DNA of 64,000 bases from Rhineura floridana (lineage: Eukaryota; Chordata; Lepidosauria; Squamata; Rhineuridae). Position 1 is the first letter of the stretch. The number at the start of each line of letters is the position of its first letter. The notes under the pieces are model-generated. The model was given only the letters and a program-made list of their open reading frames with translations. It was not told the origin of the DNA and ran no database searches. Position numbers and translations under genes: made by a program. Shown here in pieces: positions 10,585 to 21,429 of this stretch. The stretch spans positions 26,774,455-26,838,454 of the forward strand of contig NC_084497.1 in NCBI RefSeq assembly GCF_030035675.1, given 5' to 3'.

Positions 10585-11845
10585 CAGGACCTACCAGATC
10601 TAGAGCCAGCCTTCCTCCCTAGCACACAAGTTGGAGTTGACAGATTCTAGACAGTGCAGAAATGGAGCTTGAATGTCCTCACTCTGTCTGAGGTGATATA
10701 AAGGAGTTTGACTTCTTCCAAATGGTGTGTTTTGTGCACTGTAATTTCATTAAACACATTAGTGGGGCAAAGCTTAAAAAATCAGCAAACCATCTCAACA
10801 AGTATTTGTAAGCACCACTGGGTCAGACAGATAGATCCTCAAAGGATTTCAGTTGTGATGTTTGATCCAGTACATAATGAATGAATTGGACAATTAGGGG
10901 GAGGGGGATCTATATAAATTCAAGTATTATTATAATCTATACCATGGCAGTATTCTACTAGATTAGCCCAGGGGTCATGCATTTTGGTGCAACCTTGTTC
11001 CTGCTGAACCTCATATCTGCTGAAGATCCAGGTAAAGTTGACTCCGATTTCCCTTGGATGTTTTGCAGAGTCTTTAGGCCATGCCCCTATTGCAAGGTTG
11101 GGGAATCTTTTTCAGCCCAAGGTAATGGCAACTGGTGTCTCCATGTCAGTGGGGCAGTAGAATCCACTCCGGGTTTTAGTCTGAACTTTCAAAATTCCTA
11201 TTCCTATTCCAAAAAGATGTTCAGCACCTTGGACAGTTCCTTGAAGAATTCTTGCTTTTATGTCTTGGTGTTGCACAAGGATCCCCCTGCCCCGCCCTTC
11301 ATCTCTGCCAAATTGATAATAGGTCTATGGCAGGTTAAGATTCTTTCTTTTGACAAGGGCACCCCCTAGGGCTCAGTCTTGAGATTGCTTATTACAGATT
11401 AGTTGGATCTTAATACCATTTACTCGCCACTCTTGTTCCCCAGGTCATCAGGTAAGTCAAAAGCTGGGGTTCCCCTGATGTTTCAATGGATGACTATGAG
11501 TGGAGTAAGGACCTTGAATTTGTGCTTTGAAGTTTGAGAATGGAATCAGGCAGTGTTTGTTATTCTTGAGTAACAGTGTGCAATCTTGAATACTATCCAA
11601 TTTATTTCCCAGTTCTTTTTTAATTATCCCATGTAATCTGAAAGATTATAGGTAGGTGGCAAAATGTTAAGATATTTAAACAACCAAGTTTCTAGGGGAA
11701 AGATCCAACCCAACTTCATTAATTATTTAAAAAAAATAATTCTCAGCCTTTCTTCCAAAAGAAATCAAAGGTGGCTAACAAATCAAGAAAAGCTAAAAAC
11801 AATCATGAAAATCACTATATAAATCTAATATTTTTGTTTTGATAT
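10585..11845. other. No gene recognised
   Basis: About 1.2 kb of non-coding sequence without a convincing gene or repeat. An open frame at 10977-11369 has no recognised domain. Confidence 0.4.
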
Positions 11846-11849
11846 GCAA

Positions 11850-12560
11850 AGCTTCAAGGCCCTTGTGCTGATATATAAAACCCTGGAGAACTTGGGCCCA
11901 GGATACCTTAAGGACCGCTTCAGCTCTCATATCCCAACCTGATCGCTGAGATTATCTGGAGTGCTGTTATTTTATTTTATTTATTTAAAATATTTATATC
12001 CCACCCTTCTACCCTATAATAGGGCACTCAGGGCAGCTTACAAAAATAAAATCAAACATGTACATAATAAAACTGTAAACAGTAAAATCACAAAAACATT
12101 AAAATAAATTAAAATACATAAAATACAATTCAAAAACATAAAATACAACACACACACACACATATAGGGATTGGTACTAAAGGGACTACAAAGGTAAAAT
12201 GTAACGTAGAAGGCATAAAATCAGTGTCAGGCTCTACCTTCAGTCCCTCCCAAAGGGTCTCCGGAACAAGATCGTTTTCAGATCTCCTCCATGTTACAAA
12301 AGCCCAACTGGCCTCAACTAGAAGTCAGGCATTTAGCATTGCTAGTCCCATATTGTGGAAGATTTGTCAGGAATCCTTGCAGTTGACTTTCAGGCATCTC
12401 TTGAAAGCCTTTTTATGTATACCGGACTTTGTGACTGTTTGACTAGCCTAACATCACTTTAATGATTATTTGTATTGCTTTTGATGATGGTTTATGTTTT
12501 ATTGTTGTACATTGCCCTGACATTTTATGTTATGGCAGTACAGAAATACTTTTGTAAACA
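11850..12560 (+). mobile_element. L2-like LINE 3' fragment, interrupted
   Basis: Degenerate coding 3' part (TGATATATAAAACCCTGGAG, TTGGGCCCAGGATACCTTAA) stops near 11966 and resumes near 12222 (GGCTCTACCTTCAGTCCCTC). It continues to the equivalent of 'lwn' and 'lka-f' motifs, then to a 3' UTR around 12560. Confidence 0.55.
11967..12165 (-). mobile_element. LINE 3' tail nested in the L2 fragment
   Basis: Minus-strand tail: TTTATTTATTTAAAATATTT, ATATCCCACCCTTCTACCC, AGGGCACTCAGGGCAGCTTA, then A-rich 3' UTR and a CA repeat. It splits the surrounding L2-like copy and so is younger than it. Confidence 0.55.
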
Positions 12561-12584
12561 AACAAACAAAATTAAGGACACAGA

Positions 12585-12680
12585 TAGCACAATCCTAGCC
12601 ATATTTACTCAGATATGCAGTCCCATCTAATCAATGGGTCACAGTCCCAGAAGTGAAAACAGGATTGCAGCCTAAACTGA
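12585..12680. repeat. Short inverted-repeat element (GGNTGCAATCC family), diverged
   Basis: Starts with CACAATCCTAGCCATATTTAC and ends with ACAGGATTGCAGCC, matching the ends of the cleaner copies at 54396-54479 and 61342-61425. Confidence 0.5.
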
Positions 12681-12774
12681 TTCCAACTGGAAAGACTGTG
12701 ATATAGCGATCAATGGATCATAAAATCACTTGACTATGACTGCGTCATGCCATAATCTCAAGTATGCCAAATCA

Positions 12775-13040
12775 TTCCAGAGTGCAGGATGTGGAATAAT
12801 AGGCTCAAGTTACAGGGAGCCAGATTTTGGCTGTACATCAGGAAAAACCTCCTAACTGTTAGAGCAATACAACATTGGAATGACCTAGGGAGGTGGTGGG
12901 CTCTCCAACACTGGAGACATTCAAGAGGCAACTGGACAGCCACCTGTTGGTATGTCTTAACTTTGATTTCTGCACAGAGCAGGGGGTTGGACTTGATGGT
13001 CTTACAGGCCCCTTCCAACTCTACTATGATTCTATGATAA
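12775..13040 (+). mobile_element. CR1 LINE 3' end
   Basis: Classic sauropsid CR1 tail: AGAGCAATACAACATTGGAA, CCTCCAACACTGGAGACATT-like text, GGTTGGACTTGATGGTCTTA and TTCCAACTCTACTATGATTC. It is 5' truncated. Confidence 0.8.
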
Positions 13041-13064
13041 GTTATTATTAACATTAATTGAATG

Positions 13065-13140
13065 TATTAGACTACAATCCTATATACACACCTACCCAGG
13101 AGTAAGTCCCATTGAACTTACTCAGAAGTGAACACTGTAA
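13065..13140. repeat. Short inverted-repeat element (GGNTGCAATCC family)
   Basis: Contains CTACAATCCTATATACACAC, AGGAGTAAGTCCCATTGAAC and TTACTCAGAAGTGAAC. Right end is diverged. Confidence 0.5.
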
Positions 13141-13234
13141 ATCTCCCTTCTACTGAAAATCTGTACCCAAAGGGATGAATTTGTGAATTTATACTTCACC
13201 TTTCATTGAAAAAATATATTCCGGGGCAGTTGGA

Positions 13235-13465
13235 AAAGGGATATTCACTGACCACAAGATTAAGAATGGACCTTGCTTCAAGATGAGATGAGAAAGATTT
13301 GGTCCAAAGCACTTCAGAGGTGTCCAAATCCAAATCCTGAAATAAAAAAATATTTGTACTTCCCCCAGTCAGTATTAGGTGGGCATTTTTAGAAATGGAT
13401 ATAACTCTTTTTTCTTTTTTTTTACAGAACTGGATGAAATTTGCAGGCACATTAGAATCTCTTGA
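13235..13465 (+). repeat. Unclassified dispersed repeat, copy 1
   Basis: Shares an ordered series of blocks with 15300-15530: ACCACAAGATT / ATCACAAGATT, CAAAGCACTTCAGAGG / CAAAGTGCTTCAGAGG, and GATGAAATTTGCAGGCA / AATGAAATTTGCAGGCA. No coding potential or family recognised. Confidence 0.45.
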
Positions 13466-13469
13466 TTGG

Positions 13470-14365
13470 AGAAATTATAGATAAATTAGATGCAGGAGAT
13501 TTTGTATCTCTTTAAAATTTGGTTACCCCCCCCCCAAGGAACTATTTATAACCTTTGTGTGGGGACCTTGTAAGAGATTTTAAATGGCAGCTAGACCTAA
13601 CTGCCTGGCAAGAAAAATGTTTAATGCGGGTTATTGGTCCATGGAGCTTTGCCAGGGAGCTGGAACTCTGGCAATTGTCCAAGGATGCAGGGATCCAGCA
13701 CTGTTCCTGCTGCCCTTGATATGCTTTCCTGCAAATGGATGTGAATTTGGGGTTCACTGAAGACTTTGATGCCCTTTAGGGAAGCTACAGGAGGGGTAGC
13801 TGAAATGTGTTTTTTTGCAGAGAAATATCTCTAAATAACTTGGACGTTACAGAGTAAATATTGCTATTATTGCCATTATGGTCATTTCCCATTGCCTTCC
13901 AAGCACTTAAAGTATTTGAATAACAATGTCTCCATCCCTGTGGCAGATGCAGTGAGGAAGGGAAAACTGGTGATTTGGAAGACGGGAACTGCATCAAAAG
14001 AGCTACTGGGGGTGCAAAATCACTTGGCAACCTCATTAGGGGGGGAAATATATATAACATTACATTTCAAAATGGGAATCTACATGTGACCAAAGTCAGA
14101 GGAAGGCCTATGAACACAGAAGGCACAACAGCTTTTCATTTATGCAAAGCACCACCGTTCTGGGGCATGAGCCATTCTGAGCTGTTTACACAAATGAGCC
14201 CACCAATCTAGCCAATTGCGTTTGCTTTCAGAGACTTCCCTGCAGACCATGCCTAGTATAACCTTTGTGCTGCCCCAAAGCTGGGTGGGTGATGTTGCCA
14301 GCCTTAATGGCTGCTCTGTAGCATTGTATGGTGGGGGCACCATCTATTTGCTTTGTTTGCTCAAT
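13470..14365. other. No gene recognised
   Basis: Non-coding sequence of moderate complexity. A C-run lies at 13526-13535. No repeat family recognised. Confidence 0.4.
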
Positions 14366-14389
14366 CTCCCCCCCCTTTCTTCCCCGCAG

Positions 14390-14683
14390 GTGTTTTAATC
14401 CTTACTCTGGAATCACAATGACAGCTTTAATTACTAACATTTCTCGGCCAGCAATTCCACCTCTGTTGGCGCTTGGAGCAGCAGGGATCATTGCGACTGA
14501 AAAAGCTTGAGTGGTTCGCCCTACTGAGAGATGACTGTCGTCAGATGATCCGCCGAGAACAGCCAATGCCTTCTGGTCTTCCGTTGTCCTTCCTGGAACA
14601 GCTACCTTGCTGGGCCTAACAGCAACTTCGGAGAGGCTTTGCAGAATCTGAAGTTGCATCGAAGATCCGGATACTTGTCTCTC
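14390..14683. other. Exon-like segment, strand uncertain
   Basis: On + it begins after a strong acceptor-like tract (pyrimidine run from 14368 ending CCCCGCAG at 14389) and stays open for 40 codons in the frame that begins at 14391. On - it is open for about 90 codons from about 14680 to 14402, preceded by a T-rich stretch ending AAAG and followed by the donor-like GTAAGG. It has more CpG than its surroundings and no recognised repeat. No protein family was recognised. It may be an exon, a conserved non-coding block, or chance. Confidence 0.25.
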
Positions 14684-14879
14684 TTTAAAAAAAGAAGGGG
14701 GCAGTGAGGAACATGGTTAAGAAGAGGACTAACTATTGACATCATGTAAGATTCTTGCAGCCAAATGTGGGAATTCCTTTATCCTCCTAAGAATGGTTAC
14801 ATTTTTTTATGCAACAGCCAAATCTGCTGTGAGCAAAGCAGTGTTACATTAGTCAGGTGCTGGGTATGGTTGGCAGAGG

Positions 14880-14995
14880 CAGAGCTTGGAAAAGTTACTT
14901 TTTTTAACTACAACTCCCATCAGCCCAATCCAGTGACCATGCTGGCTGAGGCTGATGGGAGCTGTAGTTCAAAAAAGTAACTTTTCCAAGCTGTG
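14880..14995. mobile_element. Palindromic hAT-like MITE with 8-bp duplication
   Basis: 116 bp, ends CAGAGCTTGG and CCAAGCTGTG, almost entirely self-complementary through AAAAGTTAC and CAACTCCCATCAGCC blocks. Flanked by the perfect 8-bp direct repeat GGCAGAGG (14872-14879 and 14996-15003), as expected for hAT insertion. Confidence 0.85.
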
Positions 14996-15299
14996 GGCAG
15001 AGGACTGTCCTTGAAACAGCTCCCGTTTCACCTTACCCTTCCGGTGTTTCCTAAACCCTTTCCTAGATATGGAAGCTGGAATCCTTCCTTCCTTCTTTTC
15101 TTCCTTCCTATATAATATTTTATTAAAGCATAAAAGCATGATCTATACAAGTCATGCTTATGGGGGATGACTTGATCAGAAGGACCTCCCTCAACTAAAA
15201 GTGGCCAGCCAGATGGAAGCATGGCTTATACTGTTTGCACCCGGGACAAAGCTAGACTAACCCAAAAACATACAACCAAGGAGGACATAGCAAGGAGGG

Positions 15300-15530
15300 C
15301 CATGCATTGATCACAAGATTCGGTTCAGACCTCAGAGTCCACTCTGTTCCAAAGTGCTTCAGAGGCTGCCTGATCGGCTCAGGGTTCAAGGCTGAATCTT
15401 CTTCAGAAAAACACATCAAACTTCATTCCCCCTCATTATTATGGGGGAATAAAAAATGGCTATCACTTTTTTCACTTTTGACAGAAGTGAATGAAATTTG
15501 CAGGCATAGTTGCTCCTCCAGAGTGGACAA
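15300..15530 (+). repeat. Unclassified dispersed repeat, copy 2
   Basis: Second copy of the repeat at 13235-13465, with the same block order and similar spacing. Confidence 0.45.
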
Positions 15531-15544
15531 AGTCTGCTAAATTA

Positions 15545-16185
15545 AAAACAAATTGGTTGTGCTGGGCACCTTTAAAGTTGTTGGTTTAAAATGGAACTGT
15601 CTATACCTTTTTAATGTTTTGGCAGAATTCAACGAAATTATTGGAAGGCCAGCAAAGTTAACACAGCAGTCGCAACAAACCAGTCTGTTAAGGCCACTGG
15701 TAAAGGTAAGAAAGAAAAGTTAAGGTTTATTCTCTAAGAACATACTGTATATAACCATTTCTCTGAATAAGAGCTCAGAGAGAGCACGTCTTCATGACAC
15801 GAAGGGAAAATGAAGGAAGGATGTGTGGTCTGAGAAGAAGCAGGAAGAAGATGCTTAAAAACAAACAAACAAGTTACAAGGTGGTCAATGAGACAAAATA
15901 TTACTCTTTCTGTCTAGCACCTCATACTGTTTCAGGTAACTAACTACAAGCATTGTGGCTTCATTCCAACAAATTTGGGATCTACTGCCACTTCAGAGAA
16001 ATTCTGCTATTTATGTAGGGGTCCAGAATTGCTGCCTTCATTCTCAGAGACCTCAACAGGGCCAGCAGAGAGTGGTATTGGAAGGAGAGTCCCTTGGCTC
16101 CTCTCCAGTGCCCACCACCCGAATGCTGCTGCCTTTTGGAGGGGATTTGTCAGTACCAGTGCTGCTAAAGGTGCCGCCCCCTCCT
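15545..16185. other. No gene recognised
   Basis: Non-coding sequence. A short open frame at 15955-16188 has no recognised domain. Confidence 0.4.
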
Positions 16186-16189
16186 TGAT

Positions 16190-16395
16190 TAAAATCATGT
16201 GAAGTCCTAGTTCCCCTTTATTCAGCACTAGTTAGGCCTCATCTTGAGTTCTGCATCCAGTTCTAGACAACACGCATTAAGAAGGATGCAACTAATTGGA
16301 GCAGGTTCAGAGGAGGACAACGAGGATGATCCAGGGACTGGAAAGAAAGCCCTGTGAGGAGAGACTGAAAGAACTGAGCATGTTTAGCCTGGAGA
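16190..16395 (+). mobile_element. CR1 LINE internal fragment (C-terminal coding part)
   Basis: Degenerate coding region typical of CR1: TAGGCCTCATCTTGAGTTCT, GGATGCAACTAATTGGAGC, CAGGTTCAGAGGAGGACAA and GTTTAGCCTGGAGAA. Truncated at both ends. Confidence 0.65.
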
Positions 16396-16505
16396 ATGTG
16401 TATGTGTGTTCACATAATAGTGCTGTGGTCCAACAGAAGGAGGTGTGAAGGAGTGGATCATCCAGCATGGAAAGGCCTATTTAGTAAAGTCCTCCCTTGC
16501 TTGAG

Positions 16506-16660
16506 GGGAAGTGCTGTACGTCAGTGGCAGAACATCTGCCTTGCATGCAGAAGGTCCCAGGTTCAATCCCCAGCATCTCCAGGTAGGGCTGGGAATACTC
16601 CTTGTCTGAAAGCCGTTGCCAGTCAGTGGTGAGCAATACTGAGCTAGATGGATGAATGGT
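16506..16660 (+). mobile_element. tRNA-derived SINE (family 1), tandem copy 1
   Basis: Box A-like GTCAGTGGCAGAACATCTG, CTTGCATGCAGAAGGTCCC, box B GGTTCAATCCCC, then CATCTCCAGGTAGGGCTGGG. Directly followed by a second copy in the same orientation. Confidence 0.85.
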
Positions 16661-16667
16661 TTGAGAA

Positions 16668-16860
16668 GGGCCATAGCTCAGTGGCAGAGCATCTGCCTTG
16701 CATGCAGAAGGTCCCAGGTTCAGTCCTCTGGTGTCTCCTGGTAGGGCTGGGAATGGGCCCTGTCTGAAACCATGGAGAGCCACTGCCAGTCAGTGTAGAC
16801 CATACTGAGCTAGATAGACCAGTGATCTGACTCAGTATAAGGCAGCCTCTTTGGTTCTTA
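16668..16860 (+). mobile_element. tRNA-derived SINE (family 1), tandem copy 2, nearly complete
   Basis: The clearest copy of the family. It has pol III box A in TAGCTCAGTGGCAGAGC (about 16674) and box B GGTTCAGTCCT (16716), a tRNA-unrelated body, and the 3' end CTGACTCAGTATAAGGCAGC. The trailing TTCTTATGTT runs into a TG repeat. Confidence 0.88.
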
Positions 16861-16869
16861 TGTTGTTAG

Positions 16870-16975
<106 letters not shown>

Positions 16976-16979
16976 CACT

Positions 16980-17660
16980 AAGAATTTAACAATAATTTAA
17001 TAAGAGAGGCTATGGGTTAGCTGAGAAATGATAAATAAAAGCCACTTGGAACAGACTAAGGTGTGCCTGTGTGCAAAAAAGCCACACACATAGAGACATT
17101 GAGAATTTAATAATATAAGACAGGCTATGGCTGAATAAAATCACTTGAGACAGATTAAATAAAACAGACTACACTGAACAAAAAGCAAGCTCCTCGGACC
17201 AGAGCGATTCTAGGGAAAAGGGGGACTTGCTGACTCTAATAAGAACAAGCAAGCAACACTTAGACTCAAAAATGCAAATAAAAGCAAGATTAAATAAAAA
17301 GGAATAAATATTTTTAAAAGACTGTGATTTGGAAGAAAGAGTAGGGAATGGGTTGCAATGGTACACAGACTCAAATGCAAAACAGCAAGATTAATTTAAA
17401 AAGGAATTAATGAAAATGAAGGAAGGAACGGTTAGGTTAAAGTGACAGGGCTGGTCTCAGAAAGCTCCACTAGAACTTTTAAAACAGTCTACTGCTTTTC
17501 AGAGACAGAACTTGGAAAACAACAAGAAGCACATGAGATCAAGGCTACTGATTTACAGCACCACCACCACCACCTCCCCCCCCAAAGAAAAGCACTCAGA
17601 TTAGCGATGACTGGTAGAATCAGTCCCTTGGATTACAAGCGTGACCCATCAGTCACAAGA
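16980..17660. other. A-rich segment with imperfect internal duplications
   Basis: Two imperfect direct repeat pairs are visible: GAATTTAACAATAATTTAAT (16983) versus GAATTTAATAATATAAGACA (17102), each followed by GGCTATGG, and the AGCAAGATTAAATAAAAAGG region (17284) versus AGCAAGATTAATTTAAAAAG (17385). No gene is recognised; 17560-17660 has CAC repeats and a C-run. Confidence 0.4.
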
Positions 17661-18160
17661 GAGCTCTCTTTCATCTCCCTCTTCTAGTGTTTGCTCTCCC
17701 TTTTCCCATCATCCCGCCCTAGTATGTGTGTATGTTTTTTTTAGCCTCCAAATCACCAAGGTGCTACGAAGCACTTTGAGTAGTGCCCGCTTCACTTCGG
17801 AGCGTCTCCTACGGATCTCCTTAGACAAGATCAGCATCCCTCCAAAGCACCCTACTTCAGCTTGTGATTCAGGATTCACCCGAATCTGCTGCACACCCCT
17901 TGGTAGCAAGCCCACACCTGCCTCAACTGACCTCTGCACAACTGTTCAGGCTCTGTGGTGGATCTCAGTTGAATAAATGAAGCTGTAACCCTAGTTTACC
18001 CCATCTCTTGTGTTTCTGTTTTTTATTTTGGGTTGTGGATGCTATTTGTTGTCTTTTTCCTTCAAGAAAATGGTTCTCTTCTCCATCCCCTTTCCCCCCC
18101 TTCTATCACACTGTGTTGCACCTTTCCCTTCTTCTCCTTTCCCTCTGTTTGTTGGCTGCT
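17661..18160. other. No gene recognised
   Basis: Pyrimidine-rich non-coding sequence with overlapping open frames on both strands at 17641-17976. No domain recognised. Confidence 0.35.
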
Positions 18161-18167
18161 TCCCACT

Positions 18168-18790
18168 CAGGACTCATCCACATGGTGATTTAATGTGTGT
18201 CTGGTGCTACTTGCATTCCTTTGTAATTCGCATGGTTCACATGATGTTGCAGGCAAGCAGAAGCTAGAACACAGTTTTCCCTTTTAAATCCGTATCAACC
18301 CAATCCAATTATAATGCGCAAAGGAAAGGAAACATCATCTGAACTTCATTGCGCTCCTCCTTCTAGGCACTTTGCTTCGATATTTTTTTAGTGGGCGGGC
18401 TCTCTTATGCCCCATCATTGACTCCCTCTCTCTCTGGCACCACAAAAGCTGCAGCAGCCACTGCCTACCTTCCCTTTCACTCACTCCCCCCTCTAATCAG
18501 TTTCGTGTCAGGCGTGCAATTGACAAGAAGCAATGAAACTGACAAAAAAAACCCTCCCCTTCTCCATTACCAATATTGATACTCCGGAGGGAGTAAACAT
18601 GTAAAATTAGGGGCGGGGCCACAAGGAGACAGCAACACTAAACCTTTCCAGAGGAACGCCTACTGGTGTGAAAAGAAAACAGTGGATTGGAAGCTTCCAT
18701 TGGGCAAGAAGTGTGGACCCTGGATAACTATTGTGATGGTAAAAGCAGCTTCTTTCGTAAGTAGTTAAGCTCCAGTGTGGATAAGCCCTC
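18168..18790. mobile_element. Inverted-repeat DNA transposon (family with CCACATGG/GTGTGGATAAGCCCT ends), copy 1
   Basis: Left end CAGGACTCATCCACATGGTG and right end CCAGTGTGGATAAGCCCTC are inverted relatives of each other. The same ends and similar inner blocks (AGCAGCTTCTTT, GGGCGGGCTC) recur at 45906-46447. No transposase is seen, so it is non-autonomous. Confidence 0.6.
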
Positions 18791-18794
18791 AAAC

Positions 18795-19690
18795 TCCCTA
18801 TGCAGTTCCCTAGGGCTCCTCATGAGTGTCCGTGTATCTCATGGAAGGATATAGGCAAAGGAGACAGTCGATGACTTTGAAGCTGTGCTTTCATATCCAA
18901 GAGTTCTGTGCTACAGCCTATCTTAACACTTTCCCCTAATTCATCCTTCACATCTCCATGCTGCCTGGATGCTGCCTAGTGATATCAAGTTCCTGTTTAT
19001 ACAACGTTGCCTTATCCTGTATACTCTGGGCCAGCCAAAAAAAAATCCAAGCGGGGAAGAATCCTGACGATTTTGTCTTTCATTTGGTTGATGGGTTTTA
19101 AATATTTAGAAAGGCAAAAGTAAACATCAACCAAAAGACCCCATGCGTTCACTCTTGATGTTCAAAACTGTTGAAATGTATACATTTCAGTGGTGGTGGG
19201 GTGGAAAGGTATCCACTTTCTGGAGGACATGGGCTGGATACTTCAAACTTTCCATCCACAAGTCTCTCTCTTTGCATCTTCCTGATGTTGGATTTGCTGG
19301 TATGGCTTCCTGAAGTGGTTTTTCTTTCATTAGTAAACTTTTCTTAACCTCTCCAGCTGTTAATGAGCTGCTTTGCAAAATAAACGGAGAGCGCCAGCTT
19401 GGCAGAGACTGTGCGACAATGTTTGCTTAAGAAAGGCCGAAGGGATAGTTAGGAGGTCCAAGAGGCATTGCCCATGGCACAGTTTTGACCTATTTGCTGG
19501 CTGATATCCAGCCACTAGTTCATATAAGCCATGCAAGTCAAGGAAGCCAGATTAATCATGACGCAAACTGTGCTGGAGCAAGCTCCCAATACTTAGACTA
19601 GCCACCAGATTTCTTACAAAGCAACATTTTGAGGTGGATTTGGAGGTTTCTGCAGATGCAAAAACATGTGAGGAATTCTGAGGGAAGGAA
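18795..19690. other. No gene recognised
   Basis: About 900 bases of non-coding sequence with no recognised repeat; one short minus-strand open frame (19187-19378) has no recognised domain. Confidence 0.35.
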
Positions 19691-19855
19691 GGAGACTAGC
19701 AACATTTAAGAACTTAAGAAGAGCCTCTTGGATAGGGCTGGTGGTCCATTTACTCCAACTTCCTGTTCTCACAGTGGCCAGCCAGATGCTTATAGGAAGC
19801 CCGTAAGGAGGACCTGAACAGAAGAGCTTCTCCCCTACTGTGGTTTGCAGGAACT
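19690..19855 (-). mobile_element. CR1-type LINE 3' tail
   Basis: Minus-strand: AAGAACTTAAGAAGAGCCTC, TGTTCTCACAGTGGCCAGCC, then AAGCCCGTAAGGAGGACCTG. Confidence 0.65.
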
Positions 19856-19859
19856 GGTA

Positions 19860-20085
19860 TTCAAGTTACAGGAAGCCAGATTTCACCTGAACATCAGGAA
19901 AAACACCCTAACTGAACGGTACGACAATAGAACTGATGACCTAGGGAGATGGTGGCCTCTTCAACCCTGGAAGCATTCAAGGGGCAGCTGAACAGCCACT
20001 TGTCAGGTTTGCATTAAGTTGGATGTCCTGCATTGAACAGGGCAGTTGGACTTGATGTATGAAAAGAGCACTGCTTCCAACAGTG
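19860..20085 (+). mobile_element. CR1 LINE 3' fragment
   Basis: Contains AGTTACAGGAAGCCAGATTT, ACATCAGGAAAAACACCCTA, ATGACCTAGGGAGATGGTGG and GGCAGTTGGACTTGATG, in the order of CR1 3' ends. Confidence 0.7.
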
Positions 20086-20099
20086 AAGGCAGACTATAC

Positions 20100-20410
20100 C
20101 CATCATACGTAGCAGCCATTGACAGCCTTCCCTTCTATGAATCTGTCTAGTCTTCTTTTAAAGCCACCCAAGTTGGTGGCCATCACTAACTCTTGTGGGA
20201 ATGAATCCCATAAGAGCCATAACAAGAGCCTTCCTGGATCAGGCCAACGGCCCATCTGGTCTAGCATCCTGTTCTTACAGTAGCCAACCAGATGCCCATG
20301 AGAAGCCCGCAAGCAGGACCTGAGTGCAAAGAGCACTCTCCCCCCCCCCCTGCGGTTTGCAGCAACTGGTATTCAGAAACATTTACTGCCTCTACCTAGG
20401 GAGGCAGAGC
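20100..20410 (-). mobile_element. Two adjoining CR1-type fragments
   Basis: Read on the minus strand, 20410-20215 is a CR1 3' tail (CTGGTATTCAGAA complement, CCTGCTTGCGGGCTTCTC, GCTCTTGTTATGG). It is followed directly by an upstream CR1 piece (20214-20100, AAGACTAGACAGATTCATAG). The order is not that of one intact element, so two insertions or a rearrangement are implied. Confidence 0.65.
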
Positions 20411-20439
20411 ATAGGCATCTCCAGATCTGAGCCTCACAT

Positions 20440-20515
20440 ACACCACAATCCTATGCATGTTTATTCAGAAATGAGTCTTGCCAGGGTGAATAGGACCTAC
20501 TCTGAAGCAAGCTCA
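20440..20515. repeat. Short inverted-repeat element (GGNTGCAATCC family), diverged
   Basis: ACCACAATCCTATGCATGTT, TATTCAGAAATGAGTC and GGACCTACTCTGAAGCAA follow the family order. Confidence 0.4.
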
Positions 20516-20519
20516 GTTG

Positions 20520-20915
20520 GACAAAGGGGGACTCACAGAGGAGGGGTGTATGAACCCATTAAAGTCCAGTCCATCACAGTTTTCAGAGGGGACGACATTA
20601 AGTCCACCCCATCTTGTTTCCAAGCAGATCTTACATGGAACATCCTTTAAAACCCACCCAGAAATGCCTTTTTTTCTCTAGAAAGTACCTACGAGGTAGT
20701 CTGAGAGCTGCGTGCTGCCTCCACTCCCCACCCCTATGCAAAAAAACCCAAACATATATTTTAAAAATTCGGATCCAGCTGACACAGTCACAGCTACCTT
20801 GCATTTTGTTTGCATGTATATAATTCCTCCTAGCAGAAATGGTTTTAGTAATATTCTGTTGCTTTCAGGAAATTGTGCAGGGGGGGGGAAGCCATGGCTG
20901 CCCCACATAAACACA
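20520..20915. other. No gene recognised
   Basis: Non-coding sequence; G-run at 20881-20888. Confidence 0.35.
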
Positions 20916-20918
20916 ACC

Positions 20919-21345
20919 TAGGGATGGAGGAAGAAACTTGATTCATTTCGGATTTAAAAGCAAATCCATCTAATCCGCACCTCCTGAATATGAAAACTAA
21001 AAAGCAGTTGTTCTCTGAAATTCACACTTCTCCAAATTTTGCATTGCAGTTCTACAACCAAATAATGCATACACAAATACATATACTCAATAAAGTGTGC
21101 ATAAAAATGCATATATTAGTGAATATTACATTATAGTGGAAAAGAAACAATTTATATTATGCATAATAATTTTATTACAATAATATTATTTATATTATTG
21201 TATTTGCAAATGCTTGCAAAACAGTGTCCATTACAGGGCTGTGAGCTGGAGCTGGACAAATCCTTCACAAACTAATGTGGAAATGTGAAAAACTGAACTG
21301 AAGTGTAGATATATGAGAAATGGAGAGACAGATTCTCCCGTCCTC
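20919..21345 (+). mobile_element. hAT-like family A copy
   Basis: Starts TAGGGATGGAGGAAGAAAC, proceeds through TTCGGATTTAAAAGCAAATC and a long A/T-rich body with ATGCATAT motifs, to a degenerate end near AGACAGATTCTCCCGTCC. Confidence 0.6.
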
Positions 21346-21429
21346 AGCTCATTCAAGATAATATTAAAAGTTCAATATAAAATAGTTAGAAGAATTAGAA
21401 TGTTTTCTAACAACAACTTTCAACTCAAC

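Noticed and set aside
16668-16860. tRNA gene suggested by box A and box B
   Set aside because: The cloverleaf is not supported and the sequence continues as a SINE body repeated elsewhere in the window.
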